Origin: COMBO-56-21 sp038852315
Lineage (GTDB): Archaea; Thermoplasmatota; Thermoplasmata; UBA10834
Direction: 5' to 3'
NCBI GenBank assembly: GCA_038852315.1
Contig: JAWCKF010000003.1
Location: 1 to 64,000 of the forward strand
DNA: 64,000 bases
Shown piece by piece: positions 1 to 7,646 of the stretch (positions are counted from its first letter, which is position 1; the number at the start of each line of letters is the position of its first letter). A model generated the notes under the pieces. The model was not told where the DNA came from. It saw only the letters and a program-made list of their open reading frames with translations, and searched no databases. Made by a program: the position numbers and the translations under genes.

Positions 1-139
1 CCATGTCGCCGTCGAAAGGGCGCAGTATCAGGAACAGTAGGGCGACCGCCACATCGCCCAAACCCCCAGCAGTTCCTGTCAGCGTGTACATCCTCTTCCG
101 GTCTTCGATCAAAGGCGCTTCCATTCCTCCGTGCGACAT
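1..139 (-). CDS. N-terminal part of a possible membrane protein (cut by window edge)
   Basis: An open frame starts with ATG at 139 and runs off the left edge without a stop, giving about 46 residues. It reads a short polar start, a basic patch (EDRKRMYTL), a glycine-rich turn and then a hydrophobic run (VAVALLFLILRPF) that looks like a first membrane helix. It lies divergent to the Kae1 gene. There is no clear Shine-Dalgarno before 139; a GGAGG lies just inside the frame but touches a second ATG at 124. The family cannot be named from this fragment, and it could be a chance open frame. Confidence 0.4.
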   Translation of the reverse strand, partial: MSHGGMEAPLIEDRKRMYTLTGTAGGLGDVAVALLFLILRPFDGDM

Positions 140-233
140 GCAAATCCCATGAATGCCAGTTCGCTTGAGTCTTTGCATTGTTCGTCGCTGCCGTGATACG
201 ACCACTGCGAACGTCCGAGAGATATGCAACACT

Positions 234-242
234 CTTTTTATC
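234..242 (+). promoter_or_regulatory. TATA-like box of kae1
   Basis: The T/A-rich stretch ctttttatc is centred about 26 bases before the ATG at 263. That is the usual archaeal spacing between TATA box and transcription start, so the mRNA is probably leaderless and starts at that ATG. This argues against an upstream in-frame ATG at 224. Confidence 0.5.
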
Positions 243-262
243 GGACCACTGATATGGATTCG

Positions 263-1261
263 ATGATCTGCCTCGGTATCGAAGGCACTGCCCACACGAT
301 AGGCATCGGGATAGTCGACGACGACTGCAATGTGCTGGCTAACCTCATGAAGATGATAGACGGCTCGAAGGGGGGCATTCATCCTCGTGAGGCGGCGAAC
401 CACCACGCTGAAAACATCGTGCCCCTCATGCACGAGGCGCTTGCGAAAGCCGGCATCAGTTACCGCGACATAGGCCTCGTCGCGTTCTCCCAGGGCCCCG
501 GTCTAGGGCCGTGTCTGAGGACCGCAGCAACTGCGGCGAGAGCTCTGTCACTCTCGCTCGGCGTGGACATGATAGGCGTAAACCACTGTGTCGCGCACCT
601 CGAGATAGGCAGGAAGGTCACCGGATGCCGCGACCCAACGCTGCTGTACGCCTCTGGCGGGAATACGCAAGTCATCGCGTACTCTGGCGGCAGGTACAGG
701 GTGTTCGGGGAGACCCTGGACATAGGGATAGGGAACATGATCGACAAGTTCGGAAGAGCCGTTGGCCTGCCGTTCCCGTCGGGTCCGCACCTGGAGAGGA
801 TGGCTAAACAGGGTAGCGAGCTGATTGACCTCCCGTACAGCGTCAAGGGGATGGATGTTGCCTTCTCAGGCATACTCACCGCGGCATTGCAGCTGCACAA
901 GGGGGGAACGCGGCTCGAGGATCTGTGCTACTCGATCCAGGAGACGTGCTTCGCCATGCTCGTTGAGGTCACAGAGAGGGCGATGGCGCATGTGGAAAAG
1001 GACGAAGTTCTCCTCGGAGGAGGGGTCGTCCAGAACAAGCGCCTCCAGGAGATGGTCAGGACGATGGCGGAAGAGCGCGGGGCTAGGATGTTCGTCCCTC
1101 CAGGTCCGCTGTGCGTGGACAACGGCGCGATGATAGCCTGGACGGGGATCGTGATGCACCGCTCGGGCATGAGGACTAGGCTTGAGGAGAGCACTGTGAG
1201 GCAGCGGTTCAGGACCGATGAGGTCGATCTGCCTTGGATGAAGGAGCTGGTGGGAGAATGA
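263..1261 (+). CDS. kae1: Kae1 / TsaD family, tRNA t6A threonylcarbamoyltransferase subunit
   Basis: Kae1 is the catalytic subunit of the archaeal KEOPS complex, which puts the threonylcarbamoyl group on A37 of ANN-decoding tRNAs. The protein starts MICLGIEGTAHTIG, the typical archaeal N-terminus. It carries the HHAENIVP metal-binding motif (two histidines near residue 47), a third metal-site region around NHCVAHLEIG and a C-terminal GGGVVQNKRL nucleotide-binding segment. At 332 residues it is a stand-alone Kae1; the Bud32 kinase fusion found in many archaea is absent. An in-frame ATG at 224 would add 13 residues unlike the family, and the TATA-like box lies downstream of it, so ATG 263 is chosen. 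It converges on the recJ-like gene with 36 bases between them. Confidence 0.95.
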   Translation: MICLGIEGTAHTIGIGIVDDDCNVLANLMKMIDGSKGGIHPREAANHHAENIVPLMHEALAKAGISYRDIGLVAFSQGPGLGPCLRTAATAARALSLSLGVDMIGVNHCVAHLEIGRKVTGCRDPTLLYASGGNTQVIAYSGGRYRVFGETLDIGIGNMIDKFGRAVGLPFPSGPHLERMAKQGSELIDLPYSVKGMDVAFSGILTAALQLHKGGTRLEDLCYSIQETCFAMLVEVTERAMAHVEKDEVLLGGGVVQNKRLQEMVRTMAEERGARMFVPPGPLCVDNGAMIAWTGIVMHRSGMRTRLEESTVRQRFRTDEVDLPWMKELVGE

Positions 1262-1297
1262 GCGGTACACACTGCAGGCGCCCCAAGTGCTCGAAGC

Positions 1298-2641
1298 TCA
1301 CCTGAGCTGCAGTCCGACGATCTCGTCGAGCACCTTCAAGAACTCCTCTTCTGTGCCCTTCGGGATCGTCGCACCGGACGCCACCGCGTGACCTCCCCCA
1401 TAGCCTCCGACCGCCTCGGAGGATTTCTTCAGGGCGGCCGCGAGATCCAGGCCCTTCGAGACCAAGTACTTCGTCCCCCTGCTAGACACCTTGACCTTGC
1501 CCTTCACTTCGGATAGGGCGATAGTGGGCTTGTTCTGGTCGAGGATGTACTGCATCGCTAAGCCCGCCTGGGCACCGGCCAGTGAGGGATCTTCGGAGTG
1601 GAAGTACTGGATGTGGTCCATCTGTTTCGCACCCTCGGCCTCTATCTGCATGAGCTTTTCCATTATCCTGCTGTTGTACTGCCGACGGAGGTCGCCTGCC
1701 AGGGCTAGGGAATCCTCGTCGCCCATGCACAGCGCCACGCCCACGCCCTCGTGGCCCATGCGTCCACACGCGTTCAGAAGGTCCGCAAGGTCGGCGGCGC
1801 TCATGCTCATCGAGTTTATCCAGTGTATCTCAGAGACCAGCTCCTCGACCGTCTCCGGCCTGCATCCCTGCCCCATTAGCCTGAGGGAAAGCATCGATGT
1901 CAGCTTCCTCCTCAGCACAATGTCGACCTGTCCGAGCGTGACGTTGGGGTTTATCCTCAGCGTCTCGAGGAACGCCACCACGTTGTCCTTCCTGCCCGAC
2001 ATGCCAACGAAGTATGGGTCCACCGAGTCCGTGATCGCGTCAGCGACTGTCGCACCCTTGAGGTTCAGCCCGCGCTGGACGCTCACGAAACCCTTCTCGG
2101 TGGCGTGGTCCAGTATCTGCTGGTTGATGCCTCTCATGCCACCCATGTGCTGCCTGTCGCCTATGATGCCGGCGATCGCAATTGGGGCGAGGTCCCAGTT
2201 ACATGGATCCATGACCACGGCCATGAGGAAACTTATGACCGACGAGCAGGACTCGGTCATGCCGTCGATGTTGTACAGATGGGGATTCACCTGGACGACC
2301 TTCTTGGACTTCCTCATGGGCTTGTGGTGGTCGAGCACGGCTATCTTCGCGTCCAGCCCCTCAAGTCCATCGAGCTGTCCGGAACCCATGTCGAGGAACA
2401 AGATGGCCTCGTTTCCTTCCTTGGCGAGGCTTTCGATCACCTCACTGTCCAGGCCTTTCGTTATGGTCAGGTGGAACTGCCTATTGGTTCGCCTCAGCGC
2501 ACCCGTGGCTATCGCGGCGGCGGAGATGCCATCTGCGTCGTGATGCGACACGACCCTGAGCGTGCCCGCAGAGTTGACGACCTTCAAAGCCTGCCGCAGG
2601 GCGTCTGAGAGCTCGTCCGGGAGTGCAACGCTCCCGACCAT
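1298..2641 (-). CDS. DHH-family single-strand exonuclease, archaeal RecJ/GAN type
   Basis: Predicted Mn-dependent 5'-3' single-strand nuclease related to GAN, the RecJ-like partner of the archaeal CMG/GINS replisome. Motifs are clear: SHHDADGIS near residue 33 (DHH motif I), FLDMGSGQ near residue 81, and VLDHHKP near residue 104, the DHH signature. A C-terminal DHHA1 domain ends with a glycine-rich GGYGGGHAVASGA segment. Its 447 residues fit the archaeal family. It is the last gene of the flpA-NUDIX-rps15-recJ operon, six bases after rps15, a gene pairing common in archaea. The alternative is another DHH phosphoesterase such as a nano-RNase; length and context favour GAN. Confidence 0.88.
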   Translation of the reverse strand: MVGSVALPDELSDALRQALKVVNSAGTLRVVSHHDADGISAAAIATGALRRTNRQFHLTITKGLDSEVIESLAKEGNEAILFLDMGSGQLDGLEGLDAKIAVLDHHKPMRKSKKVVQVNPHLYNIDGMTESCSSVISFLMAVVMDPCNWDLAPIAIAGIIGDRQHMGGMRGINQQILDHATEKGFVSVQRGLNLKGATVADAITDSVDPYFVGMSGRKDNVVAFLETLRINPNVTLGQVDIVLRRKLTSMLSLRLMGQGCRPETVEELVSEIHWINSMSMSAADLADLLNACGRMGHEGVGVALCMGDEDSLALAGDLRRQYNSRIMEKLMQIEAEGAKQMDHIQYFHSEDPSLAGAQAGLAMQYILDQNKPTIALSEVKGKVKVSSRGTKYLVSKGLDLAAALKKSSEAVGGYGGGHAVASGATIPKGTEEEFLKVLDEIVGLQLR

Positions 2642-2647
2642 GGAGGA

Positions 2648-3103
2648 TCACTCGACCTGCAGTGCGGCGCTCTCCAGGGAGTAGTTCCAGCTCGCTGGGA
2701 TAACGCCCTCCCGCTTGTAGTACTTGACGAGGCGGCGGATCTTGGATTCTATCAGCTGGAGGCCCCTGAGGTTGTGGAGGTCCTTCGGATTCTGCTTGAG
2801 GTGTTGGTTCAGCGAGACAGCGCGCTTCATGAGGCCCTGAAGGTCCTCCGGCAGCTCGGGCCGGAGCTTCCTCTCAGCAAGTATCTGTGTTATCGTCATG
2901 CCCGTCGCGAGGCGCACGTTAGGCACCGCGTACTGGTCCCTCAGCACCAGCCCGATCTTGGCGGCTGACATGCCCTCGGTCGCCATCTTCGCCACTGCGT
3001 CCTTTATCTCCTCCGCCGACATAGGAACCCAGGAGGGGTTCTTGTCGATGAGGGGCTTCTTCGAGCCCGAGGAGCCCTTTCTGCCGGAATGCATCCTTGA
3101 CAT
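2648..3103 (-). CDS. rps15: 30S ribosomal protein S15 (archaeal/eukaryotic S13e type)
   Basis: Small-subunit protein that binds 16S rRNA helices in the platform. The 151-residue length includes the archaeal N-terminal extension (MSRMHSGRKGSSGSKKP, then a PSWVPMSAEEIKDAV helix). The conserved C-terminal core reads LMKRAVSLNQHLKQNPKD, LRGLQLIESKIRRLVKYY and a GVIPASWNYS tail, as in archaeal S15P. It lies seven bases after the NUDIX gene and six before the recJ-like gene, so it is very likely co-transcribed. An A/T-rich patch near 3150-3175 could be an extra internal promoter, but this is weak. Confidence 0.96.
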   Translation of the reverse strand: MSRMHSGRKGSSGSKKPLIDKNPSWVPMSAEEIKDAVAKMATEGMSAAKIGLVLRDQYAVPNVRLATGMTITQILAERKLRPELPEDLQGLMKRAVSLNQHLKQNPKDLHNLRGLQLIESKIRRLVKYYKREGVIPASWNYSLESAALQVE

Positions 3104-3110
3104 CGTCTAC

Positions 3111-3536
3111 CTACTCCGTTTCGATTGGTGTATGTGGCGAGGCAGGAGCGTCTATATTCTTCCCCGCTTTAAAGCTTTCTACAATCGCCCGAGCCCTGGC
3201 CAGAACGGGCTCGTACTCCGCCGAAGGGAACGACAGCCGCCTCGGGAGAGAGGAGAAGGTCTCGACCTCGGCAATCTCAGGTGAGAGGGGCGAGCTGACG
3301 CGGCCTCCTGCGAATCCCACGAGCACCCTCCCTCCTGAGCCCGGGATGTGTATCTCATCCACGATATCCCTGAGAACCATGCCGGTCTCTTCCAGGAATT
3401 CCCTCCGAGCAGCCTCTTCATAGGACTCACCAGCCTCGACCCTCCCCCCAGGCATCTCCCATGCGCGTGACCGGTGTCGCACCATCACAAACTCTTGGTC
3501 TCTGAAGGCGATTATATACACGAACTTGTCCGGCAA
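3111..3536 (-). CDS. NUDIX hydrolase
   Basis: Hydrolase of a nucleoside diphosphate linked to another group; the substrate (ADP-ribose, oxidised nucleotide or other) cannot be told from sequence. A perfect Nudix box GX5EX7REUXEEXGU lies near residues 31-53 (GRVEAGE, then REFLEETGM). At 141 residues it is a single-domain family member. The start is probably TTG at 3536, only two bases after the flpA stop, so translation is likely coupled. It sits between fibrillarin and S15 in a translation operon, which hints at nucleotide housekeeping. Confidence 0.9.
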   Translation of the reverse strand: MPDKFVYIIAFRDQEFVMVRHRSRAWEMPGGRVEAGESYEEAARREFLEETGMVLRDIVDEIHIPGSGGRVLVGFAGGRVSSPLSPEIAEVETFSSLPRRLSFPSAEYEPVLARARAIVESFKAGKNIDAPASPHTPIETE

Positions 3537-3538
3537 GC

Positions 3539-4204
3539 CTAGACCTCCACGAAGAAAGCCGCGTGGTCCTTGGCGTACCTGTCAAGGGCCACGACCTGTC
3601 TGATCCTCAGCTGCTTTGCGGAGAGCTCCTTCCGAGTCTCAGCATACACATCGGCCGGTCTCCGGGCGACGCCGACGCTCCTCGACTTCAGCATGAGTAT
3701 CCCGCATTCAGCCTCGAACGCGAACATGTTCCTCACAAAAATGTCGACCTGGTTCCTCTGAGCTATGTCCTGGTACACCAGTTCGACGCCCTCGATCATG
3801 TGCGCGTACTCCTCCGGCCGGCTCGCGTCTGCGAGTATGGGTATCATGTTTCGCCTCTGTTCGCATACCTTGACGAGGTCCCTGAAAGAGCGCTCCGAAA
3901 ACTCGACACAGTGAACGATGCCGCTCGTGAGCATGTCCGATATGTGCGATGCGGTTGTTCCCGATGCCGCTCCGAGATAAAGCACCTTTGTCGATTGGTC
4001 CATACCAAGCTTGCGCGCGCCGAGCAGGATGGCGGCCGCGAGCTTCGACCGCGATGGATCCCAGTACCTGTACTCGACCCCGCCGACGCTCACCAACTCC
4101 TCGCCGTATACCGAGACACCCGGCACGCTGTTCACCGTGTACAGGTTCTTCCCATCGGTGAAAACCCCTGGCATACCATCGATAGGGCGGATTGATGCGG
4201 GCAT
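3539..4204 (-). CDS. flpA: Fibrillarin-like rRNA/tRNA 2'-O-methyltransferase
   Basis: SAM-dependent methyltransferase of the C/D-box guide ribonucleoprotein. In the family it works with Nop5 and L7Ae to methylate ribose 2'-OH groups at guided positions. The protein begins with the N-terminal beta domain of archaeal fibrillarin and includes YRYWDPSRSKLAAAI before the Rossmann fold, then VLYLGAASGTTASH for SAM binding near residues 74-87. Its 221 residues are typical. It is first in a reverse operon with NUDIX, rps15 and recJ. The usual nop5 neighbour is not adjacent: the divergent gene is a winged-helix protein instead. Confidence 0.95.
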   Translation of the reverse strand: MPASIRPIDGMPGVFTDGKNLYTVNSVPGVSVYGEELVSVGGVEYRYWDPSRSKLAAAILLGARKLGMDQSTKVLYLGAASGTTASHISDMLTSGIVHCVEFSERSFRDLVKVCEQRRNMIPILADASRPEEYAHMIEGVELVYQDIAQRNQVDIFVRNMFAFEAECGILMLKSRSVGVARRPADVYAETRKELSAKQLRIRQVVALDRYAKDHAAFFVEV

Positions 4205-4235
4205 CGCCAGGCCTAAGGCGTTCCTGGTAAATCAG

Positions 4236-4243
4236 TTATACGT
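4236..4243. promoter_or_regulatory. Shared TATA-like element between flpA and the winged-helix gene
   Basis: The sequence ttatacgt reads as a TATA-like box on both strands (gttatacgtac and its complement gtacgtataac). On the plus strand it is centred 27 bases before ATG 4266, predicting a leaderless message. On the minus strand it is about 35 bases before the flpA ATG at 4204. Confidence 0.5.
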
Positions 4244-4265
4244 ACGGGGGCATAGCCTTAGAGCA

Positions 4266-4763
4266 ATGGCGCGGGAACCAAGGAAGTACGACGAACTCCA
4301 CGAGCAGGTGAGGGAGTTGTCGGCCAAGATGGAGAGCCTGGAGGAGGCATTGAGCAGGGTGGCCGCGCCATACTCCCAGCTCCTCGAGTACATAGAGCGT
4401 TTTCAGAAGATATCGTCCAGCTACTTCAAGATGCTCGGGCTGTACCAGAGGTTCGGTGCAATCTCCCCCGACCTGCTCATGCCCGGCGTCAAGGATCCGA
4501 TATCCAGAGATATCGTCAAAGTGCTCTTCGAGCGCGACGGGCAGAACATCTCTCAGATAACTGAAAGGCTGAAAACCATGCGAGGGTCTTCGTCGAGACG
4601 GATAGTTAGGGGCCGTCTGAAGTATCTCGAGGAGATAGGTGTCGTGAGATCCGGGGGATCAGCAAGATCCAAGGAGTACTGGCTCACTGAGGAGTACATC
4701 GAAAAGTGGTATGACCTGCTGGGACTCTCCCCCGTGAGCGAGCGCGAGAAGGCAGGTCGTTGA
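4266..4763 (+). CDS. Winged-helix protein with N-terminal coiled coil
   Basis: A 165-residue protein. Residues 1-45 form a predicted coiled coil (heptads around LHEQVRELSAKMESLEEAL). A winged-helix DNA-binding fold follows at about 80-150: ISRDIVKVLFERDGQNISQ for the first helices, ITERLKTMRGSSSRRIVRG for the recognition helix region and LKYLEEIGVVRS for the wing. This looks like an ArsR/TrmB-class transcription regulator that dimerises through the coiled coil. No ligand domain is visible. Longer in-frame starts overlap flpA on the other strand; ATG 4266 fits the TATA spacing. Confidence 0.7.
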   Translation: MAREPRKYDELHEQVRELSAKMESLEEALSRVAAPYSQLLEYIERFQKISSSYFKMLGLYQRFGAISPDLLMPGVKDPISRDIVKVLFERDGQNISQITERLKTMRGSSSRRIVRGRLKYLEEIGVVRSGGSARSKEYWLTEEYIEKWYDLLGLSPVSEREKAGR

Positions 4764-4872
4764 GAGCGGCCGTGGCCGCGAGATGGTCACAAGTGCTCAG
4801 TTCGCTTAAGTATCCGCACCGTCGGTCTTGTCTGTAACAAGGCCCGAGAATGGGCCGAAGAGGTGAACTACG

Positions 4873-5175
4873 ATGGGAAACGAGAAGCACGATGCGAAGG
4901 AAGTGAAGGAGGTGCTCGAGGTGGTTTCTACGGAGATACCCAAGCTCCTCGAGTCGATCAGCAACGCACTGTACAAACCTGAGAATGCGACTCAGCTCGC
5001 GGAGTCCGTTGCTGCGTTCTACAAAAAGATGAAAGAGGCTGGCATGGACGACAAGATGGCGTACGAGCTGACTCAGCAGTATATGGCCAACTACAGCCTG
5101 GGCGGCATGATATCGTCCGCGATCGGCGGAGCCTCACGAAGGAAGAAGCAAGAAGAGGACGAGGATGAAGACTGA
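4873..5175 (+). CDS. Small conserved-looking protein, acidic C-terminus
   Basis: A 100-residue soluble protein that I do not recognise. It is mostly helical (EVKEVLEVVSTEIPKLLESI), has a short glycine-rich segment GGMISSAIGGASRR and ends in an acidic EEDEDED tail. GAGGTGA sits six bases before the ATG, a good ribosome-binding site. A TATA-like gcttaagta near 4804 would give a leader of about 35 bases. The next gene overlaps it by 11 bases, so the two are translationally coupled and may act together. Confidence 0.7.
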   Translation: MGNEKHDAKEVKEVLEVVSTEIPKLLESISNALYKPENATQLAESVAAFYKKMKEAGMDDKMAYELTQQYMANYSLGGMISSAIGGASRRKKQEEDEDED

Positions 5176-5425
5176 GGGCGAAGACGATCTGCCAACGATC
5201 GTGGCCGCCATCACCTTAGCGCTGCCCTCTGTCGCTCTCAGGACTGGTTTGGCCTACCTGCGCATGAAGCGGAGAGCGCGCAGGGTGTCGAGAATCATCG
5301 AGAGGAATCTTGTGGCGAATGGCGTGCCCCGGGAGGCGGCCCAGAAGCTGGCTGAGAGCGTGAACCAGGACATCAGCATACGTGCACTGGCAGCCCGCTT
5401 TGGCGCCCCTCTCCTGGACAGGTGA
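5165..5425 (+). CDS. Small membrane-anchored protein coupled to the preceding gene
   Basis: An 86-residue protein whose ATG lies inside the end of the previous gene (11-base overlap). Residues 9-28 (LPTIVAAITLALPSVALRTG) form one likely membrane segment, followed by a basic stretch KRRARRVSRIIERN and a helical domain VPREAAQKLAESVNQD. No family is recognised. The strict overlap with the preceding acidic-tailed protein suggests a two-protein unit, one partner at the membrane and one soluble; this is inference. Confidence 0.65.
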   Translation: MKTEGEDDLPTIVAAITLALPSVALRTGLAYLRMKRRARRVSRIIERNLVANGVPREAAQKLAESVNQDISIRALAARFGAPLLDR

Positions 5426-5458
5426 CTCTTCTCCGACGGGGGCACCGGAATCGGCAAA

Positions 5459-5467
5459 GTAATATAG
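5459..5467 (+). promoter_or_regulatory. TATA-like box for the IMPase gene
   Basis: The element gtaatatag is centred about 27 bases before GTG 5491. The spacing predicts a leaderless transcript starting at that GTG and so decides the start of the phosphatase gene. Confidence 0.55.
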
Positions 5468-5490
5468 CCAGCGCATCTGATACTTGCACT

Positions 5491-6276
5491 GTGAAGGATA
5501 TACTCACGAAGATAGCCAACGAAGTCCACAGTCGCTATCGGGAGCTGCCTTTGGATTATGACAAGCGCGTGCTTGTCGGAAGGGGTGCGAGCGGACAGGG
5601 CACTTCGCGCATAGACAAGTTCGCTGAGGACGCTGTGTTCGAGTTCCTGGACGACCAGGACATCAGGCTGAACGTTCTGAGCGAGGAGGCGGGGTTCGTG
5701 GACAGGAAGGCCGACAGGACGCTGGTCCTCGACCCGATAGATGGCACGCTCAACTGCACGCGCGGGATACCCTTCTTCTCTGTCTCCCTCGCCGTAGGCA
5801 GAAGGCGCATGTCGGACATAGACTACGGGCTCGTGAAGAACCTGTTCACTGGCGATACGTACTATGCCCGAAGGGGTGGCGGAGCCGAACTGAACGGCCA
5901 CCGAATCGCAGTCTCGAGATATGACCGCGATGATGCCGTCTTCATAATGTTCGACGGCATTGATGCAGCCGAGGAGTCCGACAGGGTGAAGCTATTGGCA
6001 CAGAGGGTGAGGACCCTCGGCTGTGCGTCGCTCGAGATGTGCCTGGTGGCCCAGGGTTCTGTTCAGGCTCACTACATGAACTGCACCAACTTCAACAGGA
6101 TGATACGCGTTGTGGATATAGCCGCGAGCTGCCTCATACTGCGCGAGGCGGGCGGAGAGGTGGTAGATCTTGAGGGGAACAAGCTCGACATGGACTTCGA
6201 CCTATCCGACAGGAAGAACTTCCTCGCGTACGGCGACCCGAAGGTCAAGGAGCTGGTACTACGAGAATCGGAGTAA
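5491..6276 (+). CDS. Inositol monophosphatase / archaeal fructose-1,6-bisphosphatase family enzyme
   Basis: Mg-dependent sugar phosphatase; in archaea this family often acts on both inositol-1-phosphate and fructose-1,6-bisphosphate. Metal-site motifs are present: SEEAGF (first acidic pair), LDPIDGTLN (the DPIDGT signature) and IRVVDIAAS, corresponding to the WDxAA motif with the tryptophan replaced. Start GTG 5491 (VKDILTKIANEV) is preferred over an upstream ATG at 5422, because a TATA-like box lies 27 bases before it and the extra residues look unrelated to the family. That gives 261 residues, the usual size. The NAD kinase frame begins inside its 3' end, a pairing also known as a gene fusion in some archaea. 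Confidence 0.88.
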   Translation: MKDILTKIANEVHSRYRELPLDYDKRVLVGRGASGQGTSRIDKFAEDAVFEFLDDQDIRLNVLSEEAGFVDRKADRTLVLDPIDGTLNCTRGIPFFSVSLAVGRRRMSDIDYGLVKNLFTGDTYYARRGGGAELNGHRIAVSRYDRDDAVFIMFDGIDAAEESDRVKLLAQRVRTLGCASLEMCLVAQGSVQAHYMNCTNFNRMIRVVDIAASCLILREAGGEVVDLEGNKLDMDFDLSDRKNFLAYGDPKVKELVLRESE

Positions 6277-7088
6277 CAGGCACGCCTGAGCTCAGCAACT
6301 TCAAGCCGATAGCAAGGAAGGTACTTGATGCGCTGAAGGGCCAGGACTACGTCCTGGAGCGGCGCGTCGCGGCGGCACTCGGCAGGAAGGGGGTGCTCTT
6401 GCCGAACATGGATGCCGACGTGATCATAACGATAGGGGGGGATGGTACCATACTCCGCACCCTTCAGGGTACCGACGCGCCGATCCTCGGCGTCAACGCC
6501 GGCGTCCTCGGGTTCCTGACGGAGGTCCAGCCGAACGAGATACGCTCCGCGATCAAGAGAGTGCTCGCGGGCAAGTACCGGATAGAGGAGCGCCTCAAGC
6601 TCAAGACCGTGATGGACGGAAAGCGGTTGGAGGATGCGACGAACGAGGCCGTGATACACACCGCACACATCGCCAAGATGAGACACTTCGCGATATCCGT
6701 GGACAACACGCCGGCAACGGAAATGCGCGCGGACGGGATCATAGTGGCGACGCCCACGGGCTCCACGTGCTATGCGATGAGCGTTGGCTCTTCTATCGTC
6801 GACCCTCGGGTCGAGGCGCTGGTGATAGCTCCAATCGCACCGTTCAGGCTCTCTGCGAGGCCGTTCGTGGTGCCCGCGCGGAGCAGGATAAGCATCACCA
6901 TCAAGGAGCCGCGCGAGTGTATAATGGTCATAGACGGCCAGTGCGAACTAGAGATGACGGGCAAGGAGCGCCTTGTGTTCACCGCCTCTGACAAGAAGGC
7001 CAGGTTCGTCTCGTTCAAGGACGACTTCTACAGGAACCTGGAGGAAAAGCTCGTCGCAGCCGCTCCGTATGCCGCGCAGAGGCAGTGA
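6261..7088 (+). CDS. NAD kinase, apparent ACG start
   Basis: ATP- or polyphosphate-dependent kinase that converts NAD to NADP. It shows the GGDGT phosphate-binding motif (ITIGGDGTILRTL), the NEAVI segment and VATPTGSTCYAMS, all standard for the family. The conserved N-terminus (RIGVTGTPELSNFKP) is encoded in frame, but the codon expected to be ATG is ACG at 6261, and there is no in-frame ATG, GTG or TTG until GTG 6393. AAGGAG lies eight bases before the ACG. Starting at 6393 would drop the first beta strand. The full reading is 275 residues, normal for archaea. Either a rare ACG start is used or the base is a mutation or sequencing error. It overlaps the phosphatase stop. Confidence 0.88.
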   Translation, partial: TRIGVTGTPELSNFKPIARKVLDALKGQDYVLERRVAAALGRKGVLLPNMDADVIITIGGDGTILRTLQGTDAPILGVNAGVLGFLTEVQPNEIRSAIKRVLAGKYRIEERLKLKTVMDGKRLEDATNEAVIHTAHIAKMRHFAISVDNTPATEMRADGIIVATPTGSTCYAMSVGSSIVDPRVEALVIAPIAPFRLSARPFVVPARSRISITIKEPRECIMVIDGQCELEMTGKERLVFTASDKKARFVSFKDDFYRNLEEKLVAAAPYAAQRQ

Positions 7089-7642
7089 TACGCCAGAGGG
7101 CTCGTCGCATGGTCGCGAAGAAGGTTCCGATGATGAAGCTGGAGTATCCGAAGCACTGGTTCCTGACGGCCGCGCTGCTATGGGCACTCGCCACTGCTCT
7201 CTTCGTATACCTCAGTGTCTCGGCTGTCGAGGATTTCTCGAGGATGTTCTGGGCGTGCGTCGCGGCGGTCGAGGCGCCCGTCGTGTTCTTGATGTTCGTC
7301 CTGCCACTGTTCACATCGCACGCAGCTGGAGCAAAGGGGCTCAGGCTCCGTATGGGCGTGCTCGTCAGGGACGACGTGCCATACGAATGGATCAGGCGCG
7401 TGGACGAGACCTCTCTCCGCTGGGGTGGAGTGCGGGTGGGCATTGGTGTCAGGTACGCCAGCATCACGAAGTTGCTGTTCATCACATCTTCGTTCCGGGA
7501 CCTGGTGGAAATCGAGTTCGACAGTGAGCACAGGCTCGGAGGTCTTCTGAAAAGACCGGTCACAAGAATCATCATGAGCGTCAAATCGGCGCGATCTGCG
7601 GTTGACCTCCTCAGAGAGAGGGCCGGGCTTCCAAGGGAGTGA
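7085..7642 (+). CDS. Membrane protein with two TM helices and a PH-like C-terminal domain
   Basis: A 185-residue protein whose GTG start overlaps the NAD kinase stop (GTGA). Two hydrophobic helices lie near residues 25-47 (HWFLTAALLWALATALFVYL) and 55-78 (WACVAAVEAPVVFLMFVLPLF). The rest is beta-rich (GLRLRMGVLVRDDVPYEWI, then ITKLLFITSSF, then RDLVEIEFDS), which resembles the membrane-associated PH-like (bPH/YdbT-type) fold. Function is unknown. The overlap ties it to the NAD kinase operon; the JAMM gene follows after four bases. Confidence 0.65.
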   Translation: MIRQRARRMVAKKVPMMKLEYPKHWFLTAALLWALATALFVYLSVSAVEDFSRMFWACVAAVEAPVVFLMFVLPLFTSHAAGAKGLRLRMGVLVRDDVPYEWIRRVDETSLRWGGVRVGIGVRYASITKLLFITSSFRDLVEIEFDSEHRLGGLLKRPVTRIIMSVKSARSAVDLLRERAGLPRE

Positions 7643-7646
7643 GCAC

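Noticed and set aside
460..900. Long reverse-strand frames inside kae1
   Set aside because: They are antisense shadows of the high-GC Kae1 gene, with no domain or ribosome-binding site.
1491..2543. A 350-codon plus-strand frame across recJ
   Set aside because: Antisense to a clear DHH nuclease; its translation is Ser/Met-rich and has no family features.
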